Shown: positions 35,475-44,534, counted from the stretch's first letter. The stretch is 64,000 nucleotides of DNA from Burkholderia sp. Ax-1724 (GCF_011752995.1 NZ_VWWL01000021.1:1-64000), one strand, 5' to 3'. Program-made: numbers and translations. The notes: generated by a model from the sequence alone, not told the origin.

Positions 35475-36392
35475 CTAGATACGACCTGCGCCAATCTCCT
35501 GTGCCACATACGCACGCAGGCATTCCACCCATGCCTTGATCTTCGCGTCCAGGTACTTGCGCGATGCGTACATCGCGTAGATGGTCATGCTCTGCAGTTC
35601 GAATTCGGGCAGCACGCGCACCAGTTTGCCGCTCGTCAGCAACGGCACGGCGGACGGCATCGGCAGCGGTCCGATGCCCGCGCCGTACGCAAGCGCGCTC
35701 GCCAGCGCTTCGGGAGAGTTCAAGCGCAATCGCCCCGGCGGCAGATCGATTTCCGTCGCGCCGTCGGGACCGACGAAGTGCCAGCGGCTGACCGGCAAAT
35801 ACGGCGTAACCAGTTGCAGACAGGCATGAGCGGCCAGATCGTCCACCTTCTCGGGCGTACCCTCGCGCTCGACATAGGCCGGCGAAGCACACAGCACGCT
35901 CGGCATCGTACAGATGCGCGTGGAGACGAGCGCCGAATCGGGCAATTGCGTGCTGGTGATCCGCAAGGTCACGTCGAAGCCCTCGTCGATCAGATCCGGC
36001 GTCTCCTGAGAAAGCGTCAGATCGGCGCGTACATCGGGATAAGCCTCCAGGTAGCGAACCAACGCCGGGACCACATAAGTCTGACCAAAGCTCAACGGCG
36101 CATGAATGCGCAGCACGCCCGCCGGCAACGACTGCGTGGAACGTACCTCGTCCTCCGAAAGATCGATCAGCGAGCAGATCTCGTCGCAGCGCTGTAAATA
36201 CTGGTTGCCGGCCTCCGTCATCGCAACGCGACGCGTCGTGCGGTGTAACAGCCGTGTGCGCAGGTGTACCTCCAGCTCCGAAATGGCGCGCGATGCCTGG
36301 GCGGTGGTGATCTCCAGTTGCCGTGCGGCGGCGGTGAAGCTCGAGGCTTCCGCCACCCGCTTGAAAATTTTTATGTTGCGCAGCAGATCCAT
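35475..36392 (-). CDS. LysR-family transcriptional regulator
   Basis: A 305-residue regulator. The DNA-binding domain is MDLLRNIKIFKRVAEASSFTAAARQLEITTAQASRAISELEVHLRTRLLHRTTRR. The effector domain has HAPLSFGQTYVVPALVRYLEAYPDVR. An AGGAAGAG ribosome site precedes ATG 36392. It converges on the citrate-synthase-like gene (17-bp gap) and may control the metabolic cluster to its left. Confidence 0.9.
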   Translation of the reverse strand: MDLLRNIKIFKRVAEASSFTAAARQLEITTAQASRAISELEVHLRTRLLHRTTRRVAMTEAGNQYLQRCDEICSLIDLSEDEVRSTQSLPAGVLRIHAPLSFGQTYVVPALVRYLEAYPDVRADLTLSQETPDLIDEGFDVTLRITSTQLPDSALVSTRICTMPSVLCASPAYVEREGTPEKVDDLAAHACLQLVTPYLPVSRWHFVGPDGATEIDLPPGRLRLNSPEALASALAYGAGIGPLPMPSAVPLLTSGKLVRVLPEFELQSMTIYAMYASRKYLDAKIKAWVECLRAYVAQEIGAGRI

Positions 36393-36520
36393 GACTCTTC
36401 CTGGTTATCGCTTTGCGGCGCATACGGCAAGAATTAAGCCGGTCTGCGAAATCGCAAATGCACTTCGTCATCCTGTTTAACTGGACATCGACGAGAGGAG
36501 CTACGCGGGAAGTATATCCC

Positions 36521-36549
36521 ATAACTGCGATCATGTAAGTCGCAGTTAT
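36521..36549. promoter_or_regulatory. 29-bp Rrf2-type operator, site 1
   Basis: ATAACTGCGAT (36521-36531), a 7-bp spacer and GTCGCAGTTAT (36539-36549); arms match at 10 of 11 positions. It lies between a LysR gene and an Rrf2 gene, 91 bp upstream of a second copy. Confidence 0.75.
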
Positions 36550-36611
36550 AAAATCGTCAGGATACGATGATGATGTAGTGGTTGCGGGCAAAGCCAAAGT
36601 TGTGTACCCTC

Positions 36612-36640
36612 ATAACTACGATCAAAATTATCTTAGTTAT
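36612..36640. promoter_or_regulatory. 29-bp Rrf2-type operator, site 2
   Basis: ATAACTACGAT (36612-36622), a 7-bp spacer and ATCTTAGTTAT (36630-36640), 10 of 11 matched. It ends one base before the ATG of the Rrf2 gene at 36642, so binding would block the gene's own expression. Confidence 0.75.
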
Positions 36641-36641
36641 C

Positions 36642-37199
36642 ATGTCTCACATCAGCACGGGCGTCGAGTACGGTTTGCACTGCCTGCTGTACCTGACCCG
36701 CCCTCACGGCGCCGCGGAAGAAGCCAGCGTGCGCGATCTGGCCGAGCTTCAGGGCCTGCCTGGCGAGTTTGTGGCGAAGCTGTTCACCAGGCTCGCCAAG
36801 GCCGGGCTGGTCGTGGCCACGGAAGGCGTCAAAGGCGGGTTCAAGCTGGCGCGGTCGGCCAATCGTATCACCGTGCTCGACGTGCTCGATGCCATCGATG
36901 GCGGCAAGTCGTTGTTCGAATGCCGCGAAATCCGCAGCCGCTGCGCAATCTTCGACCATGCGGCTCCCGGTTGGGCAACGCGAGGCGTTTGCTCGGTCCA
37001 CGCGGTCATGCAGGCGGCGGAAAAAGCCATGCGCAGCGAATTGAAGCAGCACACACTGGATGACCTCGCTCGACGCGTCGCCGACAAGTCTCCCCCGGCC
37101 TACGGGGTTCAGGTCGTCAAATGGCTGTCGGATCGCACGGCTAATCGGCTTGATGACAAGCCGGCGTCTGCGCGCGCAAGAGCACGCAAGCAGGCTTGA
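36642..37199 (+). CDS. Rrf2-family regulator, paralogue A
   Basis: A 185-residue Rrf2 winged-helix protein (MSHISTGVEYGLHCLLYLTR; recognition region VRDLAELQGLPGEFVAKLFTRLAKAGLV). Three cysteines at 94, 101 and 117 are spaced C-x6-C-x15-C, wider than the C-x5/6-C-x5-7-C of NsrR/IscR. An Fe-S cluster or thiol redox sensing is possible. It is closely related to the Rrf2 gene at 45938-46495 over most of its length. Preceded by two 29-bp dyads, suggesting autoregulation. Confidence 0.9.
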   Translation: MSHISTGVEYGLHCLLYLTRPHGAAEEASVRDLAELQGLPGEFVAKLFTRLAKAGLVVATEGVKGGFKLARSANRITVLDVLDAIDGGKSLFECREIRSRCAIFDHAAPGWATRGVCSVHAVMQAAEKAMRSELKQHTLDDLARRVADKSPPAYGVQVVKWLSDRTANRLDDKPASARARARKQA

Positions 37200-37364
37200 A
37201 TCAGTGTGGCAGCGTTGCCCGCCGGCGTTGCCAGCGTTAACGCTACCTGGCGCCGCTTAACACCACTTAACATCGCCTCGCTCGAAGTGTCACGCAGGGC
37301 TATCGCCTGCGCGACGACCGGTAGACTGCGGCAAAACGACGCTCCAGATGAGCCGCCGCGAGAC

Positions 37365-37838
37365 TTATCGAGGCTTGCGGCTGGCCAGCCGAATGTCCTC
37401 GACCGGTATCCCCAAAGACAGCGTGCGATTGATCGCCGTGGGCTTCTCTACGAGGTCCTGCAGCGAATATCCGTCGAGCACGTCCAGATAGGCCTGCAGG
37501 GCTCGATGCAGAACACCACGCAGCCCGCAAACTCGCGTGATGACGCAGCGATTGCCGTCGCGGAAGCACTCCACCATGCCGAAATCCGGCTCGGTGGCGC
37601 ACACCACCTCCTTCAGATTGATGTCCACGGCGGGACGGCCAAGTCGAATGCCGCCGGAGCGCCCCCGCATGGTCAGCAAATATCCCTTCTGCCCCAGGTT
37701 CTGGACGATCTTCACCAGGTGGTTCTTGGGAATGCTGAAAGCATCTGAGATCTGCTGGATCGTGACCGGTTCATCGGGATGAACGGCCACGTAGATCAAG
37801 ACGCGAAGACTGTAGTCGGTATAGTCGGTGAGCTTCAT
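37365..37838 (-). CDS. nsrR: Nitric-oxide-sensing repressor NsrR
   Basis: A 157-residue Rrf2-family repressor with the NsrR N-terminus MKLTDYTDYSLRVLIYVAVH and three cluster-ligand cysteines at 91, 98 and 104 (C-x6-C-x5-C). NsrR loses DNA binding when NO attacks its Fe-S cluster. It is divergent from hmp, its standard target, 256 bp away. ATG 37838 was chosen for the family N-terminus; an ATG three codons earlier exists. Confidence 0.94.
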   Translation of the reverse strand: MKLTDYTDYSLRVLIYVAVHPDEPVTIQQISDAFSIPKNHLVKIVQNLGQKGYLLTMRGRSGGIRLGRPAVDINLKEVVCATEPDFGMVECFRDGNRCVITRVCGLRGVLHRALQAYLDVLDGYSLQDLVEKPTAINRTLSLGIPVEDIRLASRKPR

Positions 37839-37975
37839 GGGATCCACTCGAAGAACGCGCTTGCACTCGCGCTACAAGGGGAGACGTCTCGCCCCTAGTA
37901 GAAAGCCGGCATCTTAACATGTACCAAGAATGCGTCTTTTTTATGGGACAAGATTCCGGATGTACACACAATAAG

Positions 37976-38004
37976 TTGCATCTCTGATGCATGTTTTATA
38001 GAAT
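37976..38004 (+). promoter_or_regulatory. hmp promoter with NsrR-like dyad
   Basis: A -35 box TTGCAT (37976-37981) and -10 box TAGAAT (37999-38004) are separated by 17 bp. The perfect dyad TGCATC-TCT-GATGCA (37977-37991) overlaps the -35 box and the spacer. GATGCAT half-sites are typical of NsrR operators, so NO would relieve repression of hmp. Confidence 0.7.
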
Positions 38005-38094
38005 TTTACCGGTATCAAGTAGCCAGCAGATCAGGGACGCGGTTCTTCTCTGCCTTATTTGATGCATTTTCAATATGTCTTTCTGGAGATTCGC

Positions 38095-39306
38095 ATGCTG
38101 TCCGAGAATTCAAGGCCCTATATCGATGCAAGCGTTCCTGTGCTCAGAGAGCATGGCGTAGCGATTACCCAGCTCTTCTATCGAACCATGTTCGAGGAAC
38201 ATCCGTCGCTCACCAACCTGTTCAACATGGGCAACCAGGCCAATGGCTCCCAGCAGCAGTCCCTGGCATCCGCGGTATTCGCCTATGCCGCAAACTACAA
38301 CAATAGCGATGCGCTCGCCCCTGTCCTCGGACGAATTGCACATAAGCACGCCTCCGTGGGCTTGACCTCCGCGCACTATCCGATCGTGGGAAAACACCTG
38401 CTCGGCGCCATCGCCACGACGCTGGGCGATGCCGCAACGCCCGAGTTGCTGGGAGCCTGGGACGAAGCCTACTGGCTGATCGCGGGAGAACTCATCGCGG
38501 CGGAAAGCCGGCTCTACGAGCGCTCCGGCGTTGCTCCCGGCCACCGCAACATCATGCGAGTGACCGGGCGCGTCATGCAGGCCGAAGACATCGTCAGCCT
38601 GACGCTCGTGCCGGAATCCGGCGAGCAGCCGGCGAGTTTTCACCCGGGGCAGTATGTGACGGTCGTGGTGGAATTGCGGCCCGGCGTCTACCAGCAGCGT
38701 CAATACAGCCTCTCGGATGCGCCCAATGGCATGGCATGGCGAATCTCGGTACGGCGCGAGAGGGGGGTGAACGCCAATCCCGTTGGCGCGGTATCGAACT
38801 GGATTCACGACAACATCCAGGCGGGCGACACGCTCGCAGTCAGCCAGCCCTTCGGCGATTTCGCCCCTGCGCTCAACGGCGAAGGCCCCATTGCCCTGCT
38901 CTCGGCCGGTGTCGGCATTACGCCGATGGTGTCGGTACTCAACGCGCTGGCGAACCAGGGAACCCATCGCAAGGTGGTATTTGCCCATGCGGCAAGAAGC
39001 CGCGCCTACCTGGCACACCTCGATGACATCGAGGCGGCCGGACGCACGCTTGCGCACCTGAAGCTTCATTTTTACGTGGAGTCCGGTGAGGCGACCGGGC
39101 TCGCGAACGCGCCGACAAGATCGGGACGCATGGAAGCAGGCGAGCTGGTTGCCGAAGATCCCGATCTCGCCAATGCGACCTTCTACCTGTGTGGACCGTT
39201 GCCTTTCATGCAGGCTCAAAGGGCTTCACTATTGGCGCAAGGCGTGCCGGCCGACAAAATCCATCGCGAAGTGTTTGGACCGGATCTTCTGGACCATCTT
39301 CTCTAA
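38095..39306 (+). CDS. hmp: Flavohemoprotein Hmp (NO dioxygenase)
   Basis: A 403-residue flavohemoglobin. A globin domain (residues 1-about 145, proximal-His segment GRIAHKHASVGLTSAHYPIVGKHLL) is followed by an FAD domain (FHPGQYVTVVV...RQYSLSDAPNGMAWRISVRRE) and an NAD domain (LLSAGVGITPMVSVLNAL, FYLCGPLPFMQAQ). It converts NO and O2 to nitrate using NADH. Start ATG 38095 has a GGAG ribosome site. Paired with divergent nsrR. Confidence 0.96.
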   Translation: MLSENSRPYIDASVPVLREHGVAITQLFYRTMFEEHPSLTNLFNMGNQANGSQQQSLASAVFAYAANYNNSDALAPVLGRIAHKHASVGLTSAHYPIVGKHLLGAIATTLGDAATPELLGAWDEAYWLIAGELIAAESRLYERSGVAPGHRNIMRVTGRVMQAEDIVSLTLVPESGEQPASFHPGQYVTVVVELRPGVYQQRQYSLSDAPNGMAWRISVRRERGVNANPVGAVSNWIHDNIQAGDTLAVSQPFGDFAPALNGEGPIALLSAGVGITPMVSVLNALANQGTHRKVVFAHAARSRAYLAHLDDIEAAGRTLAHLKLHFYVESGEATGLANAPTRSGRMEAGELVAEDPDLANATFYLCGPLPFMQAQRASLLAQGVPADKIHREVFGPDLLDHLL

Positions 39307-39510
39307 TCGCGATCGAATCCAGGCCGATCGCCGCGTCAGACCGGCAGGCCTGGATATGGGTCGAATCGAGCGAGGCGACGCCAGATGCGTGTCTTTTCCG
39401 CGATCGAATCTGGCAGGTTTCGGCCCATTGACGTCCACTTCCTTGCGGGGCGCGAGCGCGTAAAGAGGCCCGCTCCACGCGTGGCCCCGCACCGCGCTCG
39501 CTTGCAATCC

Positions 39511-39539
39511 ATAATACGACCCGATATAGTCTGCGTTAT
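39511..39539. promoter_or_regulatory. Degenerate 29-bp Rrf2-type dyad, site 3
   Basis: ATAATACGACC (39511-39521), a 7-bp spacer and GTCTGCGTTAT (39529-39539), 24 bp before the third Rrf2 gene. The right arm resembles sites 1 and 2; the left arm looks as if one base was lost. Confidence 0.4.
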
Positions 39540-39562
39540 AGACTGTTGAGGCACTTCGTGCT

Positions 39563-40123
39563 ATGGCATACATCGGAACCGGCGTCGAATACGCCTTGCA
39601 CTGCCTTCTCTGGCTCGTCGCTCCTCTCGAACATCGGCCCAGCAGCCGCGATCTGGCGGAGATTCAAGGCGTTCCAACCGCGTTCGTCGCGAAGATATTC
39701 CCGAAGCTGGAAAAGGCCGGCATCGTCGAAGCAAGCGGCGGCATTCGCGGCGGATACCGCCTCGCCCGCGCGCCCGAGGAAATCAGCGTCCTTGACGTGG
39801 TGGATGCGGTCGAGGGGCGCAAAGCGCTGTTCGATTGTCAGGAAGTCAGAGGGCGCTGCGCCCTGTTTGACAACAAGCCACCCAGATGGGCAACTCAGGG
39901 CGTGTGCGGCATTCATGCGGTCATGCTCAATGCCGAGAAGGTACTGCGCGACGAACTGGCGAAAACCAGTCTCGCCCGGCTCTCAGCCGGGGTTCTCGGT
40001 AAAGGCATCCCGGCGGGTTTTGCGAGCCAGGTGCACACATGGTTTGCCGGCCGGCATGAAGCGCGCGAGGATGCGCGCATCACCGGAATGCGATCCCGCT
40101 CGACCACGCGCGAAGATACCTGA
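39563..40123 (+). CDS. Rrf2-family regulator, paralogue B
   Basis: A 186-residue Rrf2 protein (MAYIGTGVEYALHCLLWLVAP; RDLAEIQGVPTAFVAKIFPKLEKAGIV). It keeps the same C-x6-C-x15-C cysteine layout as paralogues A and C (FDCQEVRGRCALF ... QGVCGIH), so the three form a distinct subgroup from NsrR. The C-terminal tail is basic. The stretch between hmp and this gene holds a possible transposase remnant and a degenerate dyad. Targets unknown. Confidence 0.88.
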   Translation: MAYIGTGVEYALHCLLWLVAPLEHRPSSRDLAEIQGVPTAFVAKIFPKLEKAGIVEASGGIRGGYRLARAPEEISVLDVVDAVEGRKALFDCQEVRGRCALFDNKPPRWATQGVCGIHAVMLNAEKVLRDELAKTSLARLSAGVLGKGIPAGFASQVHTWFAGRHEAREDARITGMRSRSTTREDT

Positions 40124-40199
40124 CAGGTTCGATCACCCGGTGGCGTCGCGCGGCACGACTCTGCGCGAGGCCGCTATTGCCTGAATCGCGCGGCACGCG

Positions 40200-40634
40200 T
40201 TATTGCCGCATCCCGATTGCCAGCCGGTTGAATGCGCTCATCAATGCAATGGCAAAGCACAGGTCCGAAATCTCGACGTCGCTGAAATGCGCCTTGAGCG
40301 GCTCGTAATCCTCGTCGGGAGCGTGTGTGCGGTCCACGTGCGTCAGCGACTCGGTCCAGGCCAGCGCGGCACGCTCACGTTCGCTGAAATGCTCGCTCAC
40401 CCGCCAGCCCGCGAGACTATCCAGCTTGCTATCGGGCACGCCGCCGGCGCGCAGCGCCTTGGCATGCATTTCCAGGCAATAGGCGCAGCCGTTGATCTGC
40501 GACATCCGCAACCAGACTAGCTCGATCAGCTCCTTGCCAAGACTGCTTTTATCCAGCGCGACTTTGGTGGCGCCGAGCCCACGGTAGGCTTCGGGGGAGA
40601 GGGTGTGATAAGGCAAACGTTTCGGGCTACTCAT
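40200..40634 (-). CDS. AhpD-like carboxymuconolactone decarboxylase family protein
   Basis: A 144-residue all-helical protein with the redox motif NGCAYCLEMHAKALRAGG (C-x2-C-x3-H), as in alkylhydroperoxidase AhpD and its relatives. Probably reduces peroxides or acts in thiol redox relay. GGAG precedes ATG 40634. Same strand as, and 73 bp after, the GNAT gene; both face a MocR regulator and may be its targets. Confidence 0.88.
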   Translation of the reverse strand: MSSPKRLPYHTLSPEAYRGLGATKVALDKSSLGKELIELVWLRMSQINGCAYCLEMHAKALRAGGVPDSKLDSLAGWRVSEHFSERERAALAWTESLTHVDRTHAPDEDYEPLKAHFSDVEISDLCFAIALMSAFNRLAIGMRQ

Positions 40635-40707
40635 AAGAAATCTCCTACAACAAGGCAAGCTGCTAGAACGAAGTCGGGTTCGCTACGTGCGCGGTTACGT
40701 GCGCGAC

Positions 40708-41139
40708 CTAGAGCGGCTGACGGAAGTGCATCCCCACGGCCAGAAGACCCTGACGGAAATAGAAGCGTTGTCCAAGCGAATTGGCGAGACCCGTGTCAAG
40801 CACGAAGTTCGTGCACCTCTGCTTGCACGCCTCTTCGCGCAAGGCATCGATCAGCCTGGCGCCCAAGCCGTGGCCGCGAGCGTCGGCAGCCGTCACCAGG
40901 TCGTCGACATAGAGGAAGCGCCCGTACAACAGGTTTTCCTGAAGGCGATAGCCCGCCAGGGCCTTGACCTGATCGCCCTGCCATACGGCCAGCAAGCGAT
41001 ATCCCTGCCCGGCCTGACGACGCGCTTGCGCGGTGAAGGTGGCGGCGTCGGTCAGATGCGGGCGTAATTCGCGCATGACCGCAAAGCTGGCCTGATAGTC
41101 CTGATCGCTATCGATAGGACTCAATCGAAAGGTGCTCAT
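40708..41139 (-). CDS. GNAT-family N-acetyltransferase
   Basis: A 143-residue GNAT protein with the acetyl-CoA loop ARGHGLGARLIDAL (motif A, R/Q-x-x-G-x-G/A), YVDDLVTAADARG before it, and FYFRQGLLAVGMHF at the C-terminal end. Substrate unknown. Divergent from the MocR regulator with a short shared operator region. Confidence 0.85.
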   Translation of the reverse strand: MSTFRLSPIDSDQDYQASFAVMRELRPHLTDAATFTAQARRQAGQGYRLLAVWQGDQVKALAGYRLQENLLYGRFLYVDDLVTAADARGHGLGARLIDALREEACKQRCTNFVLDTGLANSLGQRFYFRQGLLAVGMHFRQPL

Positions 41140-41147
41140 GTGTATTC

Positions 41148-41169
41148 GTGTCCGTTGTTATACGGACAC
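41148..41169. promoter_or_regulatory. Perfect dyad between GNAT and MocR genes
   Basis: GTGTCCG (41148-41154) and CGGACAC (41163-41169) flank an 8-bp AT-rich spacer, 8 bp from the GNAT start. A further AGGACA half-site follows at 41176-41181. MocR proteins bind repeated half-sites of this kind in divergent promoters. Confidence 0.65.
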
Positions 41170-41235
41170 TAATTTAGGACAATCATGGCCTATTCGACAG
41201 GTCCAAAAACTGAATTAATTAATGGGGCATTTGTC

Positions 41236-42651
41236 ATGGATTTGCAGCACCTGAAGCCGAGCCGGGAGCAAGACGCGCCGATCTATCTGCAGTTGTACCG
41301 GCGCTACCGGGAAGCGATCGCTGCCGGCAAGCTGCAACCAGGGGATCGCGTGCCGTCGGTGCGCAGCCTCGCGAGCGAACTGAACCTCGCACGCGGCACG
41401 GTGGAAATGGCCTACCAGATGCTGTCGAGCGAAGGATATTTCGTCGCGCGAGGCGCTGCGGGAACCGTTGTCTCTCCCCGGCTGGCGAACCTGGCCGAGC
41501 CGGGCAAGGCGAGAGCCGCGGTCCATTCCGCTCACGAATCCCACCGCCCGCAGGCCGCCGCGAGCGAGGTGCGGCCCTTCCAGCTCGGCCTGCCCGCGCT
41601 GGACGAGTTTCCGCGCAAGGCGTGGGCGCGCCTTGCCGGACGCAACCTGCGCAGCCTGGAAACCGTAGCCATGACCTACCCCGATCCCGCGGGATACGCC
41701 CCTCTACGGCATGCCATCGCGACCTATCTCGGCATCTCGCGCGGCATCGCGTGCTCGCACGAGCAGGTCTTCGTGACGGCGGGCTACCGGGGAGCACTCG
41801 AACTCGTGCGCCATACGTTGCTACAGCAGGGCGACCTCGGCTGGTATGAAGAGCCGGGGTACATTTTCGCCCGGCAGCATCTGGAACGCGCCGGGATGCG
41901 CCTCGCGCCGATCGCCGTCGACGATGAAGGCCTCGACGTGGCGCTCGGCCAGCGAAGCGCCGCCGAAGCGCGCTTCGCGGTCGTCACGCCCACGCATCAA
42001 AGCCCCACGGGGGTGGCCTTGTCATTGCCGCGACGACTCGAACTGCTGGAGTGGGCGAGGCATCGCCGCGCATGGATCATCGAGGACGACTACGACAGCG
42101 AGTTCCGCTACCACGGTCGCCCCCTGCCCCCGCTCAAGAGCCTCGATCGCAATGGACGCGTGCTCTACACCGGCACGTTCAGCAAGGTACTGTTCCCCGG
42201 CCTGCGGCTGGCCTATCTGGTCGTTCCCGAGGCGCACGTCGGCAAGTTCAGGGACAGGGCAGACCACCTTCCCGGCCCGGGTTCCATCTTGCCGCAAGCG
42301 ATCGTCGCCGATTTCATGGCGCAGGGGCACTTCGCCCGGCACTTGCGCAAGATGCGCGCGCTCTATGCCGAGCGGCGAGGCTATCTGTTCGAGGCCCTGA
42401 CGCGGACGATGGGAAGCGCCCTGCAGATCCAGCCCCAGGCAGGTGGCCTCCACTTGCTCGCTCACCTGCCCCCACGGCAAAACGACAAACTCGTGACAGC
42501 GGCGGCTCAGGCCGCGGGGCTCGCCGTCGACGCACTGAGTCACTGGCGGCTGCGCAAATCGCCGCAAGGCGGTCTGCTGATGGGCTTTGCCAACTTCGCA
42601 ACCGCCGCAGAAGCGGCCGCGGCGGTTCGGCGTTTACGCGACGTATTGTGA
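41236..42651 (+). CDS. MocR-type (GntR/aminotransferase) regulator
   Basis: A 471-residue fusion of a GntR winged helix (PIYLQLYRRYREAIAAGKLQPGDRVPSVRSLASELNLARGTV) and a fold-type I aminotransferase domain (VTPTHQSPTG, WIIEDDYDSEF, and TGTFSKVLFPGLRL with the PLP-binding Lys). MocR/PdxR proteins sense PLP or amino compounds. ATG 41236 gives the family N-terminus; an in-frame ATG at 41185 is possible. Divergent from GNAT and AhpD-like genes. Confidence 0.92.
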   Translation: MDLQHLKPSREQDAPIYLQLYRRYREAIAAGKLQPGDRVPSVRSLASELNLARGTVEMAYQMLSSEGYFVARGAAGTVVSPRLANLAEPGKARAAVHSAHESHRPQAAASEVRPFQLGLPALDEFPRKAWARLAGRNLRSLETVAMTYPDPAGYAPLRHAIATYLGISRGIACSHEQVFVTAGYRGALELVRHTLLQQGDLGWYEEPGYIFARQHLERAGMRLAPIAVDDEGLDVALGQRSAAEARFAVVTPTHQSPTGVALSLPRRLELLEWARHRRAWIIEDDYDSEFRYHGRPLPPLKSLDRNGRVLYTGTFSKVLFPGLRLAYLVVPEAHVGKFRDRADHLPGPGSILPQAIVADFMAQGHFARHLRKMRALYAERRGYLFEALTRTMGSALQIQPQAGGLHLLAHLPPRQNDKLVTAAAQAAGLAVDALSHWRLRKSPQGGLLMGFANFATAAEAAAAVRRLRDVL

Positions 42652-42740
42652 GCGTGTGAGCGAGGCGGTTCGCGTTGACAGTTTCAGCCAACGCTCTAGA
42701 CTTGGCCATCCGACCGGATCGGCAAGCAACGAGGATTCGA

Positions 42741-43697
42741 ATGAACAGGGCGACAATGCCGGCAACCCGCCGCTGGAGCACCGATGCCGTATCGCCGCGC
42801 GAGCGGCTCGATTACTGGCGCGAGGCCGTCTGTGAAGGCTTTCTGGAAATGACCGTCGACGCGTCGGCAAGCTCGTTTCACGGCACGCTGGAATCGGCGC
42901 CGCTCGAAGGCATCGGCATCAACCGCGTACGGAGCAGCACGCAGCATGTGTATCGCACCGCGCGTGCGATTTCCCGCGCGCGGGAAAACTATTTCTATCT
43001 GCTTTGCAAAACTGACTTCGCGTGGTTCGCCGAGCAGGACAGCCACCGCGCGGCGTTGCAGCCAGGCGACCTGCTGCTGGTCGATTCGCGCCGCAGCTAC
43101 GCGTTTCATCTGATGTCGTCGGCCGACACGCTCTCGCTGGAATTGCCGACCGCCTGGGTGGAGCGCTGGCTCCCTCGTCCTGGCGACCACGTCGCGCGGC
43201 GCATCGACGGCCATCGCGGCTGGGGTTCGGTATTGAGCCGCTTCGCCTGCGAGCTCACCCCCGAGATGGCGATGCGCCCGCCGCTGCCCGCCCGGCTGCT
43301 GGCCGACCAGTTGGGCGCACTCCTCGCTCTCGCCTGCGATAGTCACGGCCCTGCGGTGGCACCGGCCGCCGCCGAACTGCGTGCGCGCGTACTCGACGCG
43401 ATTCGCGAACGTCATACCGAGCCCCGCGTGACGGCACAGGAACTGGCCGAAGGCCTCGGCATTTCCGAGCGCAGCCTGCATCGGTGTCTCGCCGGCACCG
43501 GCACGACCTTCGCCAGCGCCCTACTCGAAAACCGCCTCGCGACCGCCAAAGCACTGCTCGAACAAGCGCGCTTCGACCGGCTGACGATCGCGGAAGTCGG
43601 CTACCGCGCCGGCTTTGCCGACCCGTCCCATTTCGCGCGCGTGTGCCGCCGGCATCTCGGTGCGACTCCGCAGGCCTTGCGTCGACAGTTTCGCTGA
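42741..43697 (+). CDS. AraC-family regulator (FeaR-like sensor domain)
   Basis: A 318-residue protein. The N-terminal AraC_binding_2/FeaR-type domain (SPRERLDYWREAVCEGFLEM ... LQPGDLLLVDSRRSYAFHLM) is followed by a two-HTH AraC domain (VTAQELAEGLGISERSLHRCLAGTGTTFASALL ... IAEVGYRAGFADPSHFARVCRRHLGATPQALRRQF). GAGGA precedes ATG 42741. It lies just upstream of an alpha/beta hydrolase gene on the same strand, a likely target. Confidence 0.9.
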   Translation: MNRATMPATRRWSTDAVSPRERLDYWREAVCEGFLEMTVDASASSFHGTLESAPLEGIGINRVRSSTQHVYRTARAISRARENYFYLLCKTDFAWFAEQDSHRAALQPGDLLLVDSRRSYAFHLMSSADTLSLELPTAWVERWLPRPGDHVARRIDGHRGWGSVLSRFACELTPEMAMRPPLPARLLADQLGALLALACDSHGPAVAPAAAELRARVLDAIRERHTEPRVTAQELAEGLGISERSLHRCLAGTGTTFASALLENRLATAKALLEQARFDRLTIAEVGYRAGFADPSHFARVCRRHLGATPQALRRQFR

Positions 43698-43805
43698 GCG
43701 AGCTTCGACTGGCAGCGTGGGACGATCCCGTTGGCGGAACAAAACGATCCAACAGCCGCGCCGCGAATTAGACTAAGCCTCCCGAAAACCATCGAGAGGC
43801 AAACA

Positions 43806-44534
43806 ATGGCCGATACCTATCTGCTCGTGCATGGCGCATGGCATACCGGTGCGGAGTTCGAAGCCGTGGCCGACGCGATCCGCGCGGCCGGCTGCACCGT
43901 GCACTGCCCGACCCTCGCGGGCAACCGCCCCGGCGACGACCGCGCCACGACCGGACTCGCCGACGCAATCGATTCGCTGGTCCACTTTATCGAGGATAAC
44001 GAATTATTCGATATCACACTGGTCGGTCACAGCTACGCGGGCATGGTGATCTCCGGCGTGGCCGATCGCCTGACCGAGCGGCTCAGGCGCATCGTGTATG
44101 TGAACGCGTTCGTGCCGCTGGACGGCGAGTGCCTGAATGATCTGGTCCCGCCGCATCACGCGGCGCTGTTCGACGCGATGGCCGCGGCCAACGGCAATGC
44201 GCTGATGCTGCCGTTCGAGGTCTGGAGAGAAAGCTTCATCAACGATGCAGACCTCGCGCTCGCGCGCTCCAGTTACGCGCAGCTCAATCCTCAGCCGTAC
44301 CGGACCTTTACCGAGGCGATCTCCCTGAGCCGCCCGCTCGCGGCGCTGCCGCTCGGCAAATCCTATCTGAACTGCCAGCAGGACACCGCGATGCCGCATA
44401 GCCTGCCGTGGCATCCGCGCCTGTCCGAGCGGCTGGGACTGTTCCGGCTCGTCGAATGTCCCGGCAGCCACGAGACGCTGTTTTCGGCGCCGCAGCGGCT
44501 CGCGCAGGCGATCATCGAAGCCGGACGGGATTGA
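43806..44534 (+). CDS. Alpha/beta hydrolase
   Basis: A 242-residue esterase-like hydrolase. The oxyanion segment is LLVHGAWHTG, the nucleophile elbow GHSYAG and the catalytic His in CPGSHETLFSAPQ. It resembles small plant-type methylesterase/EstC-like enzymes acting on small ester or amide substrates. GAGAGGC precedes ATG 43806. It follows the AraC gene by 108 bp. Confidence 0.88.
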   Translation: MADTYLLVHGAWHTGAEFEAVADAIRAAGCTVHCPTLAGNRPGDDRATTGLADAIDSLVHFIEDNELFDITLVGHSYAGMVISGVADRLTERLRRIVYVNAFVPLDGECLNDLVPPHHAALFDAMAAANGNALMLPFEVWRESFINDADLALARSSYAQLNPQPYRTFTEAISLSRPLAALPLGKSYLNCQQDTAMPHSLPWHPRLSERLGLFRLVECPGSHETLFSAPQRLAQAIIEAGRD

